DNA from: Alphaproteobacteria bacterium
Lineage (GTDB): Bacteria; Pseudomonadota; Alphaproteobacteria; UBA8366; GCA-2717185
Direction: 5' to 3'
DNA: 64,000 nucleotides
Assembly: GCA_012103325.1 (NCBI GenBank)
Contig: WLWY01000006.1
Span: 186,001-250,000, forward strand
The translations under genes and the position numbers were made by a program. Positions 53,590 through 63,501 of this stretch are shown here, in pieces (within the stretch, counting starts at the first letter, position 1; each line of letters begins with the position of its first letter). The notes beneath the pieces were generated by a model. It was not told the origin of the DNA. It ran no database searches and worked only from the letters and a program-made list of their open reading frames with translations.

Positions 53590-54486
53590 TCATTCCGCGG
53601 CCACCAGGCCCGCACGCTCGACAGAGTTGATCTCGTCCGACACGGTGACACGGCGCAGATCGCGGACATCTTGCATTTCGTTGAAGGGCGTAACCCGGTG
53701 CATCGTACAGCGGTTGTCCCAAACGATCAGGTCGCCGTCGCGCCAGACATGCTCGTGGACGAATTGCGGCTGAGTGGCGAACGCGATCAACTCGTCGATC
53801 AATGCGCGGCCCTCTTTGTCAGGCCAACCGATGACACGGCCGGCATGCGCGGCGATATAGAGCGATTTGCGCCCGGTCGCCGGATTCTCGCGTACCAGCA
53901 CCTGGCGGACCGGCGGCAGTTCGGCGCGCGCCGCGTCCGTGAAGCCGGTGAAGCCCATTCTCTCGCGCGAATAGGTAATGCAATGTTCAAGGATCAATCC
54001 GTCGATTTCCTCCTTCTTCGCCTCGGACAGTGCGTCGTAGGCGGCGCGCATGTCGGCGAACTGCGTGTTGCCGCCTGTCGCCGGGATCGTATGCGCCGCG
54101 AGCACCGAGCAGCGCGACGGCACGTGCTTGAAGGTGTTGTCGGTATGCCACAGCTGGTTACCCCGAGCGTGGTCGCGCCTGGGATCATCGGTGGGGAGCA
54201 GGCCGCCGTCATGGTCTAGGTTCGAGATATCGGCCATATCATCACGCAGCCGCCGTTTTTCGTCCTTCCAGCTGTATTTGGTCGCGGTAAAGACCGGTCC
54301 GAACCATTCGCTAAAGGCCACGTGTTGCGCATCGGTGACGCGCTGGCCGCGGAACAACAATATCGCGTGTTCGTGGAACGCCGCTTCGATCTCGGCAAAC
54401 AACGTGTCCGTCATCGGACGAGCTAGATCGACTCCTTCGACTTCGCCAAAGAACAGCGCGTGATGGCGCGTCGTTGTAATGGTCAT
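53590..54486 (-). CDS. TauD/TfdA-family Fe(II)/2-oxoglutarate dioxygenase
   Basis: 298 aa. Iron ligands H114 and D116 (LWHTDNT) and H263 (TMHRVTPF), with the 2-oxoglutarate Arg in DLRRVTVSDE. Family members split taurine, alkylsulfates or phenoxyacetates. The neighbouring MetE-like gene hints at sulfonate or methyl-sulfur metabolism, but this is only contextual. Confidence 0.9.
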   Translation of the reverse strand: MTITTTRHHALFFGEVEGVDLARPMTDTLFAEIEAAFHEHAILLFRGQRVTDAQHVAFSEWFGPVFTATKYSWKDEKRRLRDDMADISNLDHDGGLLPTDDPRRDHARGNQLWHTDNTFKHVPSRCSVLAAHTIPATGGNTQFADMRAAYDALSEAKKEEIDGLILEHCITYSRERMGFTGFTDAARAELPPVRQVLVRENPATGRKSLYIAAHAGRVIGWPDKEGRALIDELIAFATQPQFVHEHVWRDGDLIVWDNRCTMHRVTPFNEMQDVRDLRRVTVSDEINSVERAGLVAAE

Positions 54487-54867
54487 ACGGCTCTCCCCTT
54501 CGACAATAACGCTCCAGGATCAGGTCCTGCAATCACGCATTTCTTTTGAACATTTCAGCACGGCTTGCCCTTTTAGGGCAATTACCACCCATTCGAATGT
54601 GCAACGCCGCCGTCAGCGATATCAGCGACGCTTACGATAGCGAAATTGGGTGTTTGCAAAACCTGACCTCAAATTTAATGCGCTGACTCGGCTCTGATGG
54701 ACCCCTCTCTTGCGGCAAATTGAACCCGCAAAACGGGCGCCTGCTATACGCCGCTTCCGGTGTGGCTAATTTTTGATTGGGTATTGGAGCACCAAATTCG
54801 CTACTCTTACGTTTGAGGGGAGGTAACTCAGTATCTATTTGACCTACTTGCAATAGGGAGATTCAGG
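54487..54867. other. Intergenic region, no gene seen
   Basis: 381 bp between the TauD start and the orphan 572-aa gene. A minus-strand frame (54632-54853) has no RBS or motif and is probably spurious. The final 60 bp carry AT-rich sequence and GGGAGATTCAGG just before the next ATG. Confidence 0.4.
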
Positions 54868-56586
54868 ATGTTGAGGAACCACTGCACACCAAAAATTAAG
54901 CGGCCACAAATCCGGCAACCGAACCTAGAAGGCACTGCCGAAGAAACAGACCTTGCCAAGAAGCTGGCAGCTGAAATCGCCCGGATTGTCGTGCTGGCCG
55001 CAGATGAGGACGCCGAGACAGCCGACCCCTGCACCCTGGCGGGACTGGCGAACAAACGCCTCAGTGCGATGAGCCGGCAGGGGCGGCGGGTCGCGCTCCA
55101 GGCGGCGAAAAAACTTGCCGACCGACCGGCGCGTGGCTGCGCCGACATCGACCCAAAGTTGCGCGCGCTTACCCGGCAACTGGGCCGACGACGTCTCGAG
55201 GCGCTGCGCCCCGAGCTGAATTCAGCGATAAAAATGGTCGCCGCCCAGGCCGATGATTTTAGGCTGGCCTTTCCCCGGACAACGGTGCAGATGCGGCCTT
55301 CGGGCGAGATTCACCCGACCCCCGTTTCGCATCTTTGTTCCGACACGCCACTCGAGCTGACCTTCAATTGGGAATCTTCCGAACCCGAGGCGGCGCGCGT
55401 TTACTGGGAGCTTCGGGGACCGGTCGTCAACGGTTATCCCGGGAAGTTCCTGGCGCGCGGCTATGGCGAGAACTTCAATGACGAAGCGCCGGTCGGCGGG
55501 GAGTTCACTATTAATCTCGGTCACTATCTGGCCCCGCTGTCGCCGGACCCGACCGAGCGTTATTACGTGCGCGTTCTACCGTTGGCCGCACCTGGCAAGC
55601 GGGTGATGACCAGCCACCATTCCGACTATGCGCTGAGTACGATTGGGCAAAACTTCGATCCCGAACCGCCGCTTGGCGTTGGGCCCTGGTCGATACCGGC
55701 GGTGATCGACATCGGGGCGGAGTGCCGAACGCCGCCCACGCATTTTGACATCGACAAGATCGAGTTTTACCGAAAGGCGCGGGCCAAGGTGAACTGGTTC
55801 AAAGTGGATGCGGATCAGACCGGTCCCGGCGATGAGGAATATCATTTGCGGGCGTTCATCGTTGAACACACGCCGCTCGGTTCGACCTCGATTGGGACGT
55901 TCGGGTCGTATTTGCCGGTCACGGAAGGCGATACGAGCAAACATCTCCTGGGTTGGAAATCCCATATTCGCGACCTGGGTGAGCCGGTGACCAATATGTG
56001 GCCCCGGCTTTTCATGGTCGGGCTATCGGTACTGGAGGAGGATAACGGCGACGAGCTGGACGAGTGGAGCGAAGCGATCGCCGAACTGGCAAGAGAGGCG
56101 GTGGAAGGCGATCTCGCCGACGAGCTGGCGGATTTTCTGCGCGACATGCAGGACGAGATCGATGAGGCCACGACCGCGTTTCACGCAGAGTTGGCCGCGG
56201 AAATGGCGGCCTATATCGGCGCGTTGATCGGCGCCTCCGCCCTGGGTGCGATCGCGGCGGTGGTCGCCTTTGCGGCGGGTCTCATTGGTATCTTTGCCAA
56301 TGCGGGCGCGACCGACGATGTCTATGGGGTCGAAGTGGTCACCCTGGCGCTGGTGACGAATGACACGGCACGGATGAAGGACGGCACCGCCGGGTCGATT
56401 CAATCCAGCCGAATACTGTCCTCGGGCGGATCGTTCTCCGGCACCGAACAGGACGGGCGCTTTGAACTCGATGAAATTGAAATCCAACTGCTTGACAAAG
56501 GGGGACCCGATGAAGCGGGACTGGGCGGGATCGTCCGGATGGGTCTGACATGGGAGTTCTACGACAAAGCGACCCGTTACTACTGA
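54868..56586 (+). CDS. Uncharacterised 572-aa protein with long hydrophobic Gly/Ala-rich segment
   Basis: No family recognised. Residues 1-130 are charged and helical. Residues ~135-390 look beta-rich (many Y, W, G, P). Residues 395-445 form a strongly acidic amphipathic helix, followed by a hydrophobic Gly/Ala stretch at 447-479, then a beta-like C-terminus. There is no signal peptide. A soluble protein with one buried-type hydrophobic helix pair recalls pore-forming proteins, but that is conjecture. ATG 54868 has GGGAG upstream. It stands alone between unrelated genes. Confidence 0.7.
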   Translation: MLRNHCTPKIKRPQIRQPNLEGTAEETDLAKKLAAEIARIVVLAADEDAETADPCTLAGLANKRLSAMSRQGRRVALQAAKKLADRPARGCADIDPKLRALTRQLGRRRLEALRPELNSAIKMVAAQADDFRLAFPRTTVQMRPSGEIHPTPVSHLCSDTPLELTFNWESSEPEAARVYWELRGPVVNGYPGKFLARGYGENFNDEAPVGGEFTINLGHYLAPLSPDPTERYYVRVLPLAAPGKRVMTSHHSDYALSTIGQNFDPEPPLGVGPWSIPAVIDIGAECRTPPTHFDIDKIEFYRKARAKVNWFKVDADQTGPGDEEYHLRAFIVEHTPLGSTSIGTFGSYLPVTEGDTSKHLLGWKSHIRDLGEPVTNMWPRLFMVGLSVLEEDNGDELDEWSEAIAELAREAVEGDLADELADFLRDMQDEIDEATTAFHAELAAEMAAYIGALIGASALGAIAAVVAFAAGLIGIFANAGATDDVYGVEVVTLALVTNDTARMKDGTAGSIQSSRILSSGGSFSGTEQDGRFELDEIEIQLLDKGGPDEAGLGGIVRMGLTWEFYDKATRYY

Positions 56587-56682
56587 GCAGACAATCTGTC
56601 GCGCACAGATCGTTCAAGATGCACCGGCCTGGGTAGTTGCAACCATGTTTGGGGTCAGGTTGCGCTGCCCGGACAGGCGCAT

Positions 56683-56702
56683 CGTTAAGTTTTATGTCCC
56701 CC
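56683..56702. repeat. Half copy of the dispersed GGGACATAAT repeat
   Basis: On the minus strand it reads GGGGGACATAAAACTTAACG, matching the first 20 bases of repeat copies A-C. The rest of the element is absent. It lies between the orphan gene and the broken DJ-1 gene. Confidence 0.55.
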
Positions 56703-56709
56703 GCAATTC

Positions 56710-57306
56710 TCAGGCATATCCAAGAGCCGACCTGTTTGCTTGCAGAGCCCTGGAGTACTCCATGACGCGGGCAACTTCTTCGGCCACGTCCCGACCATGG
56801 CTGCGGGCCAGACAGTAGAGCATTGCATCGATGCCGAGTGTCACGCCGCCGCTCGTTATGACACCGCCATCATCAACGATAGCCGCGACCTCGGTTTTTG
56901 TTCGCGAAGACAGCAGATCGAAAGGTGACGTTTCACCGGGGAAGACCTCACGTTTGGTTGTTGAACGTTTATGTTCCAGCCGCCCAGCCGCTTCCAGGAT
57001 CATCGCACCGGTGCAGATTGCGGATAGGCGCGCTGTCGTATTACGCACGAACCCAATCGTTGCAGGATCGTTGACAACATCGGTCCACCCTGGTCCCCCG
57101 GTGACGATCAAGTCCGTCAGAGGGGGCATGGAATCTTCAATTCCAAATTCAGCAACCATTCGCATGCCGCTTGCACAGACGATTTCTCCGGGAGCGCGGG
57201 CGATGCCGGCAAAGACTAAATCCGGCACGACACGTTTGGCCATTGAGAGAACGCCAAAAGTCGCACCAATGTCGATCGGTTCTACCCCGTCGTAGAGCAA
57301 AATGCC
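56710..57306 (-). pseudogene. DJ-1/PfpI-family gene split by IS66 copy 3 (3' part)
   Basis: The intact 3' part encodes ~196 residues: LYDGVEPIDIGATFGV, TDLIVTGGPGW, the nucleophile Cys in LSAICTGAMIL and a C-terminal helical stretch, typical of DJ-1/PfpI or GATase1-like proteins. The start codon and first residues lie beyond the IS at 59728-59741: ATG TAC GGC ATT reads MYGI, and joining at the target duplication gives MYGILLYDGVEPID. GGAG stands 6 bases before that ATG. The gene is disrupted; a downstream TTG could start a shortened protein. Confidence 0.9.
57299..57306. repeat. 8-bp target-site duplication of IS66 copy 3 (left)
   Basis: AAAATGCC immediately before the IS end at 57307. The same 8 bp recur at 59728-59735 directly after the other end, the duplication length expected for IS66. 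Confidence 0.95.
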
Positions 57307-57351
57307 GTAAGCGTCCGGCCTGACCGCTCTGCCGTGCAGAAGAAGTGAGGT

Positions 57352-57381
57352 TTAGTGTCCACTTGTTTAGGTGGACACTAA
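57352..57381. promoter_or_regulatory. Subterminal palindrome at IS66 tnpA start (copy 3)
   Basis: Perfect 11-bp arms at 57352-57362 and 57371-57381 covering the tnpA GTG start, as in copy 2. Confidence 0.6.
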
Positions 57382-57748
57382 CGGGGATCAGGATGTGGCG
57401 AAGCGGGGCAAGCGTCGGCGCTGGAGTGCAGACGAGAAGCGGATGATTTGCGCACAGACGCGGTTTGCGGGCGTTTCGGTTTCACAGGTTGCACGGCGCT
57501 ACAATGTGAACGCCAATCAGGTTTTCAACTGGCTGAAAGATCCCCGGTTTGCGGGAAGTGACACGGTCGATGACGCCGCCTGTTTCCTGCCGGTTGAGAT
57601 TGCGCGTCACGTCGAGCACGAAGCCGAGCGCCCTGTTGGTGACGAAGGCAAGATCGAGGTCACGCTTGCCGGAGGTCATCGCTTGAGCATTAGCGGCCCT
57701 TACGATCCCGAAGCGCTCGTACGTCTGCTCCGGTGCTTGTCGGGATGA
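57371..57748 (+). CDS. tnpA: IS66 TnpA (copy 3)
   Basis: 125 aa from GTG 57371, same protein as copy 2, with the helix-turn-helix intact. The stop overlaps the tnpB start as ATGA. Confidence 0.93.
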   Translation: MDTNGDQDVAKRGKRRRWSADEKRMICAQTRFAGVSVSQVARRYNVNANQVFNWLKDPRFAGSDTVDDAACFLPVEIARHVEHEAERPVGDEGKIEVTLAGGHRLSISGPYDPEALVRLLRCLSG

Positions 57749-58092
57749 TCCCGGTTCCCACGAACACGAAGGTTTGGCTTGCGGCCGGCGTGACGGACAT
57801 GCGTAAGGGGTTCAATGGGCTGTCAGCGCAAACAGAGAAGGTTCTAAAGGCGGCGCCGTATTGCGGTCATCTGTTCGTCTTCCGGGGTCGCCGTGGCGAT
57901 CTGATCAAGGTGATCTGGTGGGACGGGCAAGGGGCATGTCTGTTCTCGAAGCGTCTGGAGAAGGGACGGTTTGTCTGGCCGTCTGCGAAAGCGGGCAAGG
58001 TTGCGCTGACCCCGGCTCAATTGGCGATGCTGCTGGAAGGGATTGATTGGCGCATACCACAACGAACGTGGCGTCCCCTGACGGCTGGGTAA
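57745..58092 (+). CDS. tnpB: IS66 accessory protein TnpB (copy 3)
   Basis: 115 aa from ATG 57745 (overlap ATGA with tnpA); an upstream in-frame start at 57733 is possible. Orf2 signature intact. A 72-bp gap separates it from tnpC. Confidence 0.93.
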   Translation: MIPVPTNTKVWLAAGVTDMRKGFNGLSAQTEKVLKAAPYCGHLFVFRGRRGDLIKVIWWDGQGACLFSKRLEKGRFVWPSAKAGKVALTPAQLAMLLEGIDWRIPQRTWRPLTAG

Positions 58093-58164
58093 AGTCGTTT
58101 CACAGCAAAGGGTTGTCAATTTCCGGGGATTCCCATGCGGGGTGGCGGCTGATAGATTGCCGGC

Positions 58165-59676
58165 ATGCTCGACGACGCTGAGAACCTCCCGAATGAACCT
58201 GCCGCATTAAAAGGTCTGGTGGCATCGCTGGCGTCGGAAGTGAAGTCACAGGCGGTGTTGATCGAGAAGCTCCAACACCAATTGGCCGGGATGCGCCAGC
58301 ATCGCTTCGGGTCGCGCTCGGAGGCTCTGGATCAACTGGCGTTGACGCTGGAAGACGAAGAGATTGCGGCGTCCGCGCAGGAGCCCGCGTCAGACGATGC
58401 AAATGCAGATCAATCTGCAGCGCCAAAAGACAAGCCCAAACGTAAACCGCTGCCCGGTCATCTCCCACGCAACGAGACAACACTGTCGCCGGGCGATGCC
58501 TGTGGGGAATGCGGCGGTGCGCTCAAAACGCTTGGCGACGATGTCACCGAGGAACTGGAATATGTCCCCGGACGTTTTGTCGTGAACCGGATTGTTCGCC
58601 CGCGCATGGCCTGCACCTGCTGTGAGACGTTCCATCAGGCAGCCCTGCCGTCGCGGCCGATTGAGCACGGGCGGCCCGGTCCTGGCCTACTGGCCCATGT
58701 GCTGGTCAACAAGTACGCCGATCATTCGCCTTTGTACCGGCAAAGTCAGATATTCCAGCGCGAGGGGATCGATCTGGACCGCTCCACCCTGGCCGATTGG
58801 GTTGGCAAATCCACGGCTCTGTTGGAACCTTTGGCGGACGCCGTCGCGCGCCATGTTTTAAAGGGACAGGCCCTCTTCGCCGATGATACGCCGGTAAAAA
58901 TGCTGACCCCAGGCTCCGGTAAAACCAGGACCGCGCGGCTTTGGGCCTATGTCCGCGATGAACGACCCTGGGCCGGAGAGGCGCATCCTGCCGCATGGTA
59001 TCAGTTCTCGTCCGACAGGAAGGGCGTTCGCCCGCGCGAACATCTAGCGGACTTCACGGGCTTCATGCATGCCGATGGCTATGCGGGGTTCAATGACCTG
59101 TACCGCACGGGCAAGGTGACGGAAGTGGCCTGCATGGCCCATATCCGACGCAAGTTCGTCGATATCCACAAAGCTCAGGGATCGGCGATTGCCGAGGAAG
59201 CCATAAAACGTATCGCCACACTCTATGGCGTCGAGAAGGAGGTTCGGGGCCAATCGCCGGATCAACGGGTGAAGATCAGGCAGCGCCAATCAAAACCAAT
59301 CTTCGACGACCTGGAATCATGGCTGCATGCCCAATTGACCCGGATATCCGGCAAATCACCCTTAGCCGGTGCTATTCGCTACGCCCTGACCCGCATGAAG
59401 AAGCTGCGACCATATCTAGATCACGGCTTTCTTGAACTCGACAACAATACCGCAGAGCGATCCATGCGGCCCATCGCCCTGGGGCGGAAGAATTATCTCT
59501 TCATGGGGTCCGAGGCCGGCGGCAAATCAGCCGCCATCGCCTATACGCTGATCGAGACAGCAAAACTCAATGGCGTCGATCCGCAGGCCTGGCTAACCGA
59601 CACGCTAGCCTGTATCGCCGACCATAAAATCAATCGGATCGACGAACTGCTCCCCTGGCGTTACGCTCAAACCTGA
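58165..59676 (+). CDS. tnpC: IS66 transposase TnpC (copy 3)
   Basis: 503 aa with intact DDE motifs ([32 protein letters not shown]) and the same Ser as copy 2 in LTRISGKS. A perfect hairpin at 59659-59682 closes the gene. With intact tnpA and tnpB this copy should be competent. Confidence 0.95.
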   Translation: MLDDAENLPNEPAALKGLVASLASEVKSQAVLIEKLQHQLAGMRQHRFGSRSEALDQLALTLEDEEIAASAQEPASDDANADQSAAPKDKPKRKPLPGHLPRNETTLSPGDACGECGGALKTLGDDVTEELEYVPGRFVVNRIVRPRMACTCCETFHQAALPSRPIEHGRPGPGLLAHVLVNKYADHSPLYRQSQIFQREGIDLDRSTLADWVGKSTALLEPLADAVARHVLKGQALFADDTPVKMLTPGSGKTRTARLWAYVRDERPWAGEAHPAAWYQFSSDRKGVRPREHLADFTGFMHADGYAGFNDLYRTGKVTEVACMAHIRRKFVDIHKAQGSAIAEEAIKRIATLYGVEKEVRGQSPDQRVKIRQRQSKPIFDDLESWLHAQLTRISGKSPLAGAIRYALTRMKKLRPYLDHGFLELDNNTAERSMRPIALGRKNYLFMGSEAGGKSAAIAYTLIETAKLNGVDPQAWLTDTLACIADHKINRIDELLPWRYAQT

Positions 59677-59727
59677 GCGTAACAGTCCAACGTCATCATA
59701 GGCAGGGCTGCTTTACCGGACGCTCAC

Positions 59728-59741
59728 AAAATGCCGTACAT
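59728..59741 (-). pseudogene. 5' stub of the split DJ-1/PfpI gene plus right target duplication
   Basis: AAAATGCC (59728-59735) repeats the left duplication. Reading on the minus strand, the ATG at 59741-59739 with TAC GGC ATT gives MYGI, the missing N-terminus of the DJ-1/PfpI protein. GGAG lies 6 bases upstream. The gene once followed the cupin gene (59831-60262) by about 90 bp. Confidence 0.88.
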
Positions 59742-59830
59742 GCTGGCTCCTGATTTCTCGGACACGCGTTGTGTGGAATTCGCCCGGCCCTCACAATTCG
59801 GACCCGGGCGCTTCCCGAAGGCAAATCCCC

Positions 59831-60262
59831 CTATTCGTCCTCGAACCCCTTCTTGTTCGCATCTGCGGCGAATCCGGCCGTATGTTTGAAGATGTTTGGT
59901 TTGCGGTAGACCGCCAACAAAATGGCGCCTTCGTCGGAGTGTGTTTCATGAAAAGAACCAGGTTTCCGCCAGACATATTCGCCGGCCTTACAAATTCCGT
60001 CGTGATCGTAGAACGAACCCTCGAGTACAAACGATTGCTCGATTTCCGGATGTTTATGAAGAGGCAAAGTTGCACCGGGCTGCCATTTCAGGAGGCAGGT
60101 CAGTTCACCCAATTCCTTGTTCTCGTATAGAACTTTGATCTCTATTCCCTCAAATTGACTCGGCTTCCATTCCATCTCCGCTGGATTGACGTAGGTCGAG
60201 CCGCCGATCGTTGGTTCAATTTTGGGGCGCTTCTTTACGGTACTGGCGGTATTTTGAGACAT
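59831..60262 (-). CDS. ChrR-like cupin-domain protein
   Basis: 143 aa. Cupin core: WQPGATLPLHKHPEIEQSFVLEGSF with the metal-binding His pair and Glu, then PGSFHETHSDEG. No signal peptide. It resembles small cupin dioxygenases or anti-sigma-type cupins. It is divergent from an XRE-cupin regulator and, before the IS insertion, was the probable first gene of a unit with the DJ-1/PfpI gene. Confidence 0.82.
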   Translation of the reverse strand: MSQNTASTVKKRPKIEPTIGGSTYVNPAEMEWKPSQFEGIEIKVLYENKELGELTCLLKWQPGATLPLHKHPEIEQSFVLEGSFYDHDGICKAGEYVWRKPGSFHETHSDEGAILLAVYRKPNIFKHTAGFAADANKKGFEDE

Positions 60263-60377
60263 GGCGCTAGCTCTCTAATTATGAGGGAAACAAAAGTTTC
60301 TTATATGGCAACAATACGGACTTTCGTTGCCTAACGTCAAGCTGTATCCTGAACTTACAGGCGCCCTAAGTTTCCCA

Positions 60378-60980
60378 ATGAGCAACCGATACATGAATAT
60401 GGAACAGCAGATTGGCCCGAGACTGCGGAAAATTCGCAAGCGTTGCGGATACACTTTGGAGGAACTTGCCAGCAAGACCGGTTTGACAAAAGGGTATTTG
60501 TCGAAAATAGAGACCAGCAAGAAAGTACCGCCAATTGCAACCCTATCGCGCCTCTCCGAGGCGGTAGGTTGCGAAATCGCATATTTCTTCCAGGACCATG
60601 AAGGGGCGAACCGGGTTGAAGATAGAATATCGGTTGTCAGGGCTGAGGAGCGCCGACTAGTGGTGCGGGGCGGCAGTTCGTTCGGTTATGATTATCGCAG
60701 CCTTGCTCATGGATATTCCGACAAATCAATGAATCCGTTTGTTTTTACATTTCCGGCGGATGTTCAAGGCGACACTTTTTTTGAGCACGACGGCGAAGAA
60801 CTCATTTTTATTCTGGGCGGCGCCGTGGAATTCGAAATCGCCGAAAAACGATTGCGACTCCAAACAGGCGATAGCGTGTATTTCGATTCATCTTTGCCGC
60901 ATCGCGGCAGGTCCATCGGTGATGAAAATGCTCAGGCGTTGGTCGTCATATACGGCCAAGCCAATATGAGACGCAGGTGA
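60378..60980 (+). CDS. XRE-family transcriptional regulator with C-terminal cupin
   Basis: 200 aa from ATG 60378; starts at 60327, 60393 or 60399 are also in frame and no RBS decides. The helix-turn-helix (RKIRKRCGYTLEELASKTGLT then KGYLSKIET) is N-terminal. A cupin sensor follows (DGEELIFILGGAVEFEI, GDSVYFDSSLPHRG). It probably controls the divergent cupin/DJ-1 unit across a ~115-bp gap. Confidence 0.87.
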   Translation: MSNRYMNMEQQIGPRLRKIRKRCGYTLEELASKTGLTKGYLSKIETSKKVPPIATLSRLSEAVGCEIAYFFQDHEGANRVEDRISVVRAEERRLVVRGGSSFGYDYRSLAHGYSDKSMNPFVFTFPADVQGDTFFEHDGEELIFILGGAVEFEIAEKRLRLQTGDSVYFDSSLPHRGRSIGDENAQALVVIYGQANMRRR

Positions 60981-61021
60981 TTTATTTAGTCTTTCGCCCC
61001 AAAGGCGCTGAGAAAAAAGGT

Positions 61022-61046
61022 GAAAAAGGGGTCAGAGCCCTTTCCG
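61022..61046. repeat. Short REP-like hairpin motif
   Basis: The stretch AAAGGGGTCAGAGCCCTTT forms an imperfect palindrome of the kind found in REP sequences associated with Y1/RAYT transposases. Single copy here, between convergent genes. It could also work as a weak terminator. Confidence 0.35.
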
Positions 61047-61068
61047 CTGTTCCAGGTCTGCACCCTGT

Positions 61069-61857
61069 CTAAAACCGCTCCGGCGCAAACCGCGTGGCGT
61101 ACAGTCCACTCGCGGCAGTCGGGTCGATGTCGGCGATGAGCACACCCGGCTCGCCATAGGGCAGGTGGGAGAGGCAGGCGCCATCGGGGGCGATGAGCGC
61201 CGTTGCTGCTTCCGGATAGGGCACGGCATAGTTGACGCTGGCGAAAAAGATTTCGTTTTCCACGCTGCGGCAGATCATCGCCTTTTCGTAGTAGGGCGAG
61301 TCCTTAGCCCCCCAAGCCGCAACCGTCTGTCCCCCGCTGACCCCGCCCGCCAGATTGGGGTGAAAGACGATCTGCGCGCCGCGGACCGCGGCCCAGCGGA
61401 CGGTTTCGGGGTAGCGCCAGCCTTCGTGGCAGATCGCGATGCCGAAGCGGAGTCCGGCAGCCTCGAACACCGCGCGGCCGCTGCCGGGCACGTAGAACGG
61501 GTCTTCGGCCGGGGCAAGCTGCGTCTTTGCCTGACAGCCGAGCACATCGCCGGTTTCGGAAATGACGAAGGCCGCGTTGAGGATGCCGTCCGGGCTATCC
61601 CAGTCCATCGGCATGATGACGCAAATTTCGTGCTCTTTCGCCAATGCGCACACGCGGTCGCGGGCCGCGCGCAGCCGCGCAGGGTCGTGCGCCTCGACCT
61701 CGAAATCCGCGCCGCGCAGCCCCGGAATATAGGCTTCGGGAAAACACACGATGGCGGCCTCGCGCAACGCTGCCTCGGCGACGAACTTCTCGACCCAGGG
61801 CAGCGCACCATCGATCGTTCCTACCACCGGGGGCGAGGCTAGGGCGATTTTCACCAT
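61069..61857 (-). CDS. Carbon-nitrogen hydrolase (nitrilase/amidase superfamily)
   Basis: 262 aa from ATG 61857 (an in-frame start at 61875 also exists). The Glu-Lys-Cys triad is clear: E41 in FPEAYIPG, K111 in AKTQLAP and C143 in ICHEGWRYPE. An amidase or ureidase is more likely than a true nitrilase. It is convergent with the XRE regulator and shares the strand of the TetR-side gene set, 197 bp downstream of the clamp-mimic gene. Confidence 0.87.
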   Translation of the reverse strand: MVKIALASPPVVGTIDGALPWVEKFVAEAALREAAIVCFPEAYIPGLRGADFEVEAHDPARLRAARDRVCALAKEHEICVIMPMDWDSPDGILNAAFVISETGDVLGCQAKTQLAPAEDPFYVPGSGRAVFEAAGLRFGIAICHEGWRYPETVRWAAVRGAQIVFHPNLAGGVSGGQTVAAWGAKDSPYYEKAMICRSVENEIFFASVNYAVPYPEAATALIAPDGACLSHLPYGEPGVLIADIDPTAASGLYATRFAPERF

Positions 61858-62053
61858 GGCAGCACTACGCCCCATTGTTTGGTCCGCTTGTTCGGGGCAG
61901 GTCTTGAATTATGAACGTTCATTGCCTTGCAACGCAGCGGATTCCCCGATGAGAAACGAATTGCGCGTGCGGCTATTCTAACTATTCAACGTTCAGGACG
62001 TGACCACAAAATGCCCTCGGTCTCCTTCTGGGTTGGGTGCGGGAAATCACGGG

Positions 62054-62981
<928 letters not shown>

Positions 62982-63015
62982 TGGATGTTCCTTTCCAGTT
63001 GGGTTTAAGTAAAAC

Positions 63016-63033
63016 TTTGATCGTTTGGTCAAT
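63016..63033. promoter_or_regulatory. TetR-type operator, degenerate copy
   Basis: TTTGATCGTTTGGTCAAT matches 15 of 18 bases of the palindrome at 63470-63487 and sits just before the AhpD-like gene. The two sites suggest that one TetR protein controls both transcription units. Confidence 0.65.
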
Positions 63034-63064
63034 GTTAGGTCAAATAGAGAACTGATCTTTCTCG

Positions 63065-63445
63065 CTATGCGCCGCCCGCTGTAACGTCCGGGTGCAGATG
63101 GAAGACCTTATTCATGATCTTCCAAGACCCATCGGTTTTGAGCAGGGTGAACAAATCGGTAAACCGATGACCGGTCCAGTTGTCGAGTTCAAGCCGCACC
63201 GTAGCCACCGAGTCGATTTGATCGATGCGCACGATCCGGGCTTGCAGCGCAGTCGCGGGACCATTGGCATCGTTCCAGTCAAACAGCTGCTGGATCGGTC
63301 CGGCGAACAGGTCCGCGCCGATATAGCCGAAGATCGTTGCGTCTTGGTGAAACGCAGGTTTCATAACCTCACCTTCGCCAGACCGGGCGCCATCGATGTA
63401 ATGCTGGACGGTCTCGGCAATGGCTTCGTGTTCGTTTTCGTTCAT
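63065..63445 (-). CDS. NTF2-like (SnoaL/lumazine-binding-type) small protein
   Basis: 126 aa. The cone-shaped NTF2 fold is suggested by ETVQHYIDGARSGEGEVM, DATIFGYIG, ATVRLELDNW and SWKIMNKVFHLHP. Similar to putative lumazine-binding/DUF4440-like proteins of unknown substrate. AGGAACG precedes ATG 63445, and a TetR-type operator lies 25 bp upstream. Confidence 0.8.
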   Translation of the reverse strand: MNENEHEAIAETVQHYIDGARSGEGEVMKPAFHQDATIFGYIGADLFAGPIQQLFDWNDANGPATALQARIVRIDQIDSVATVRLELDNWTGHRFTDLFTLLKTDGSWKIMNKVFHLHPDVTAGGA

Positions 63446-63469
63446 GGCTTCGTTCCTCGTAGGTTTTAA

Positions 63470-63487
63470 ATTGACCGTTCGGTCAAT
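63470..63487. promoter_or_regulatory. TetR-type operator palindrome
   Basis: ATTGACCG TT CGGTCAAT: perfect 8-bp arms with a 2-bp centre, between the TetR gene (stop 63502) and the NTF2-like gene (start 63445). The size and symmetry suit a TetR dimer. Confidence 0.75.
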
Positions 63488-63501
63488 GTTTTTAAAAAAA
63501 A

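Larger units (their letters stand above)
57307..59727 (+). mobile_element. IS66-family element, copy 3, complete with target duplication
   Basis: 2421 bp, the same length as copy 2, in opposite orientation. Ends GTAAGCGTCCGG and (inward from 59727) GTGAGCGTCCGG. The flanking 8-bp duplication is perfect, so it inserted as a single element, and recently, into the DJ-1/PfpI gene. Confidence 0.97.

Noticed and set aside
54632-54853. 73-aa minus-strand frame upstream of the orphan gene
   Set aside because: No RBS or family; it overlaps the leader of the plus-strand gene.
32363-59727. 22.5-kb composite transposon bounded by inverted IS66 copies 2 and 3
   Set aside because: Copy 3 has its own perfect 8-bp duplication on both sides, so it inserted alone. 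A composite transposition would put the duplication outside both elements. An inversion between the copies is excluded for the same reason.
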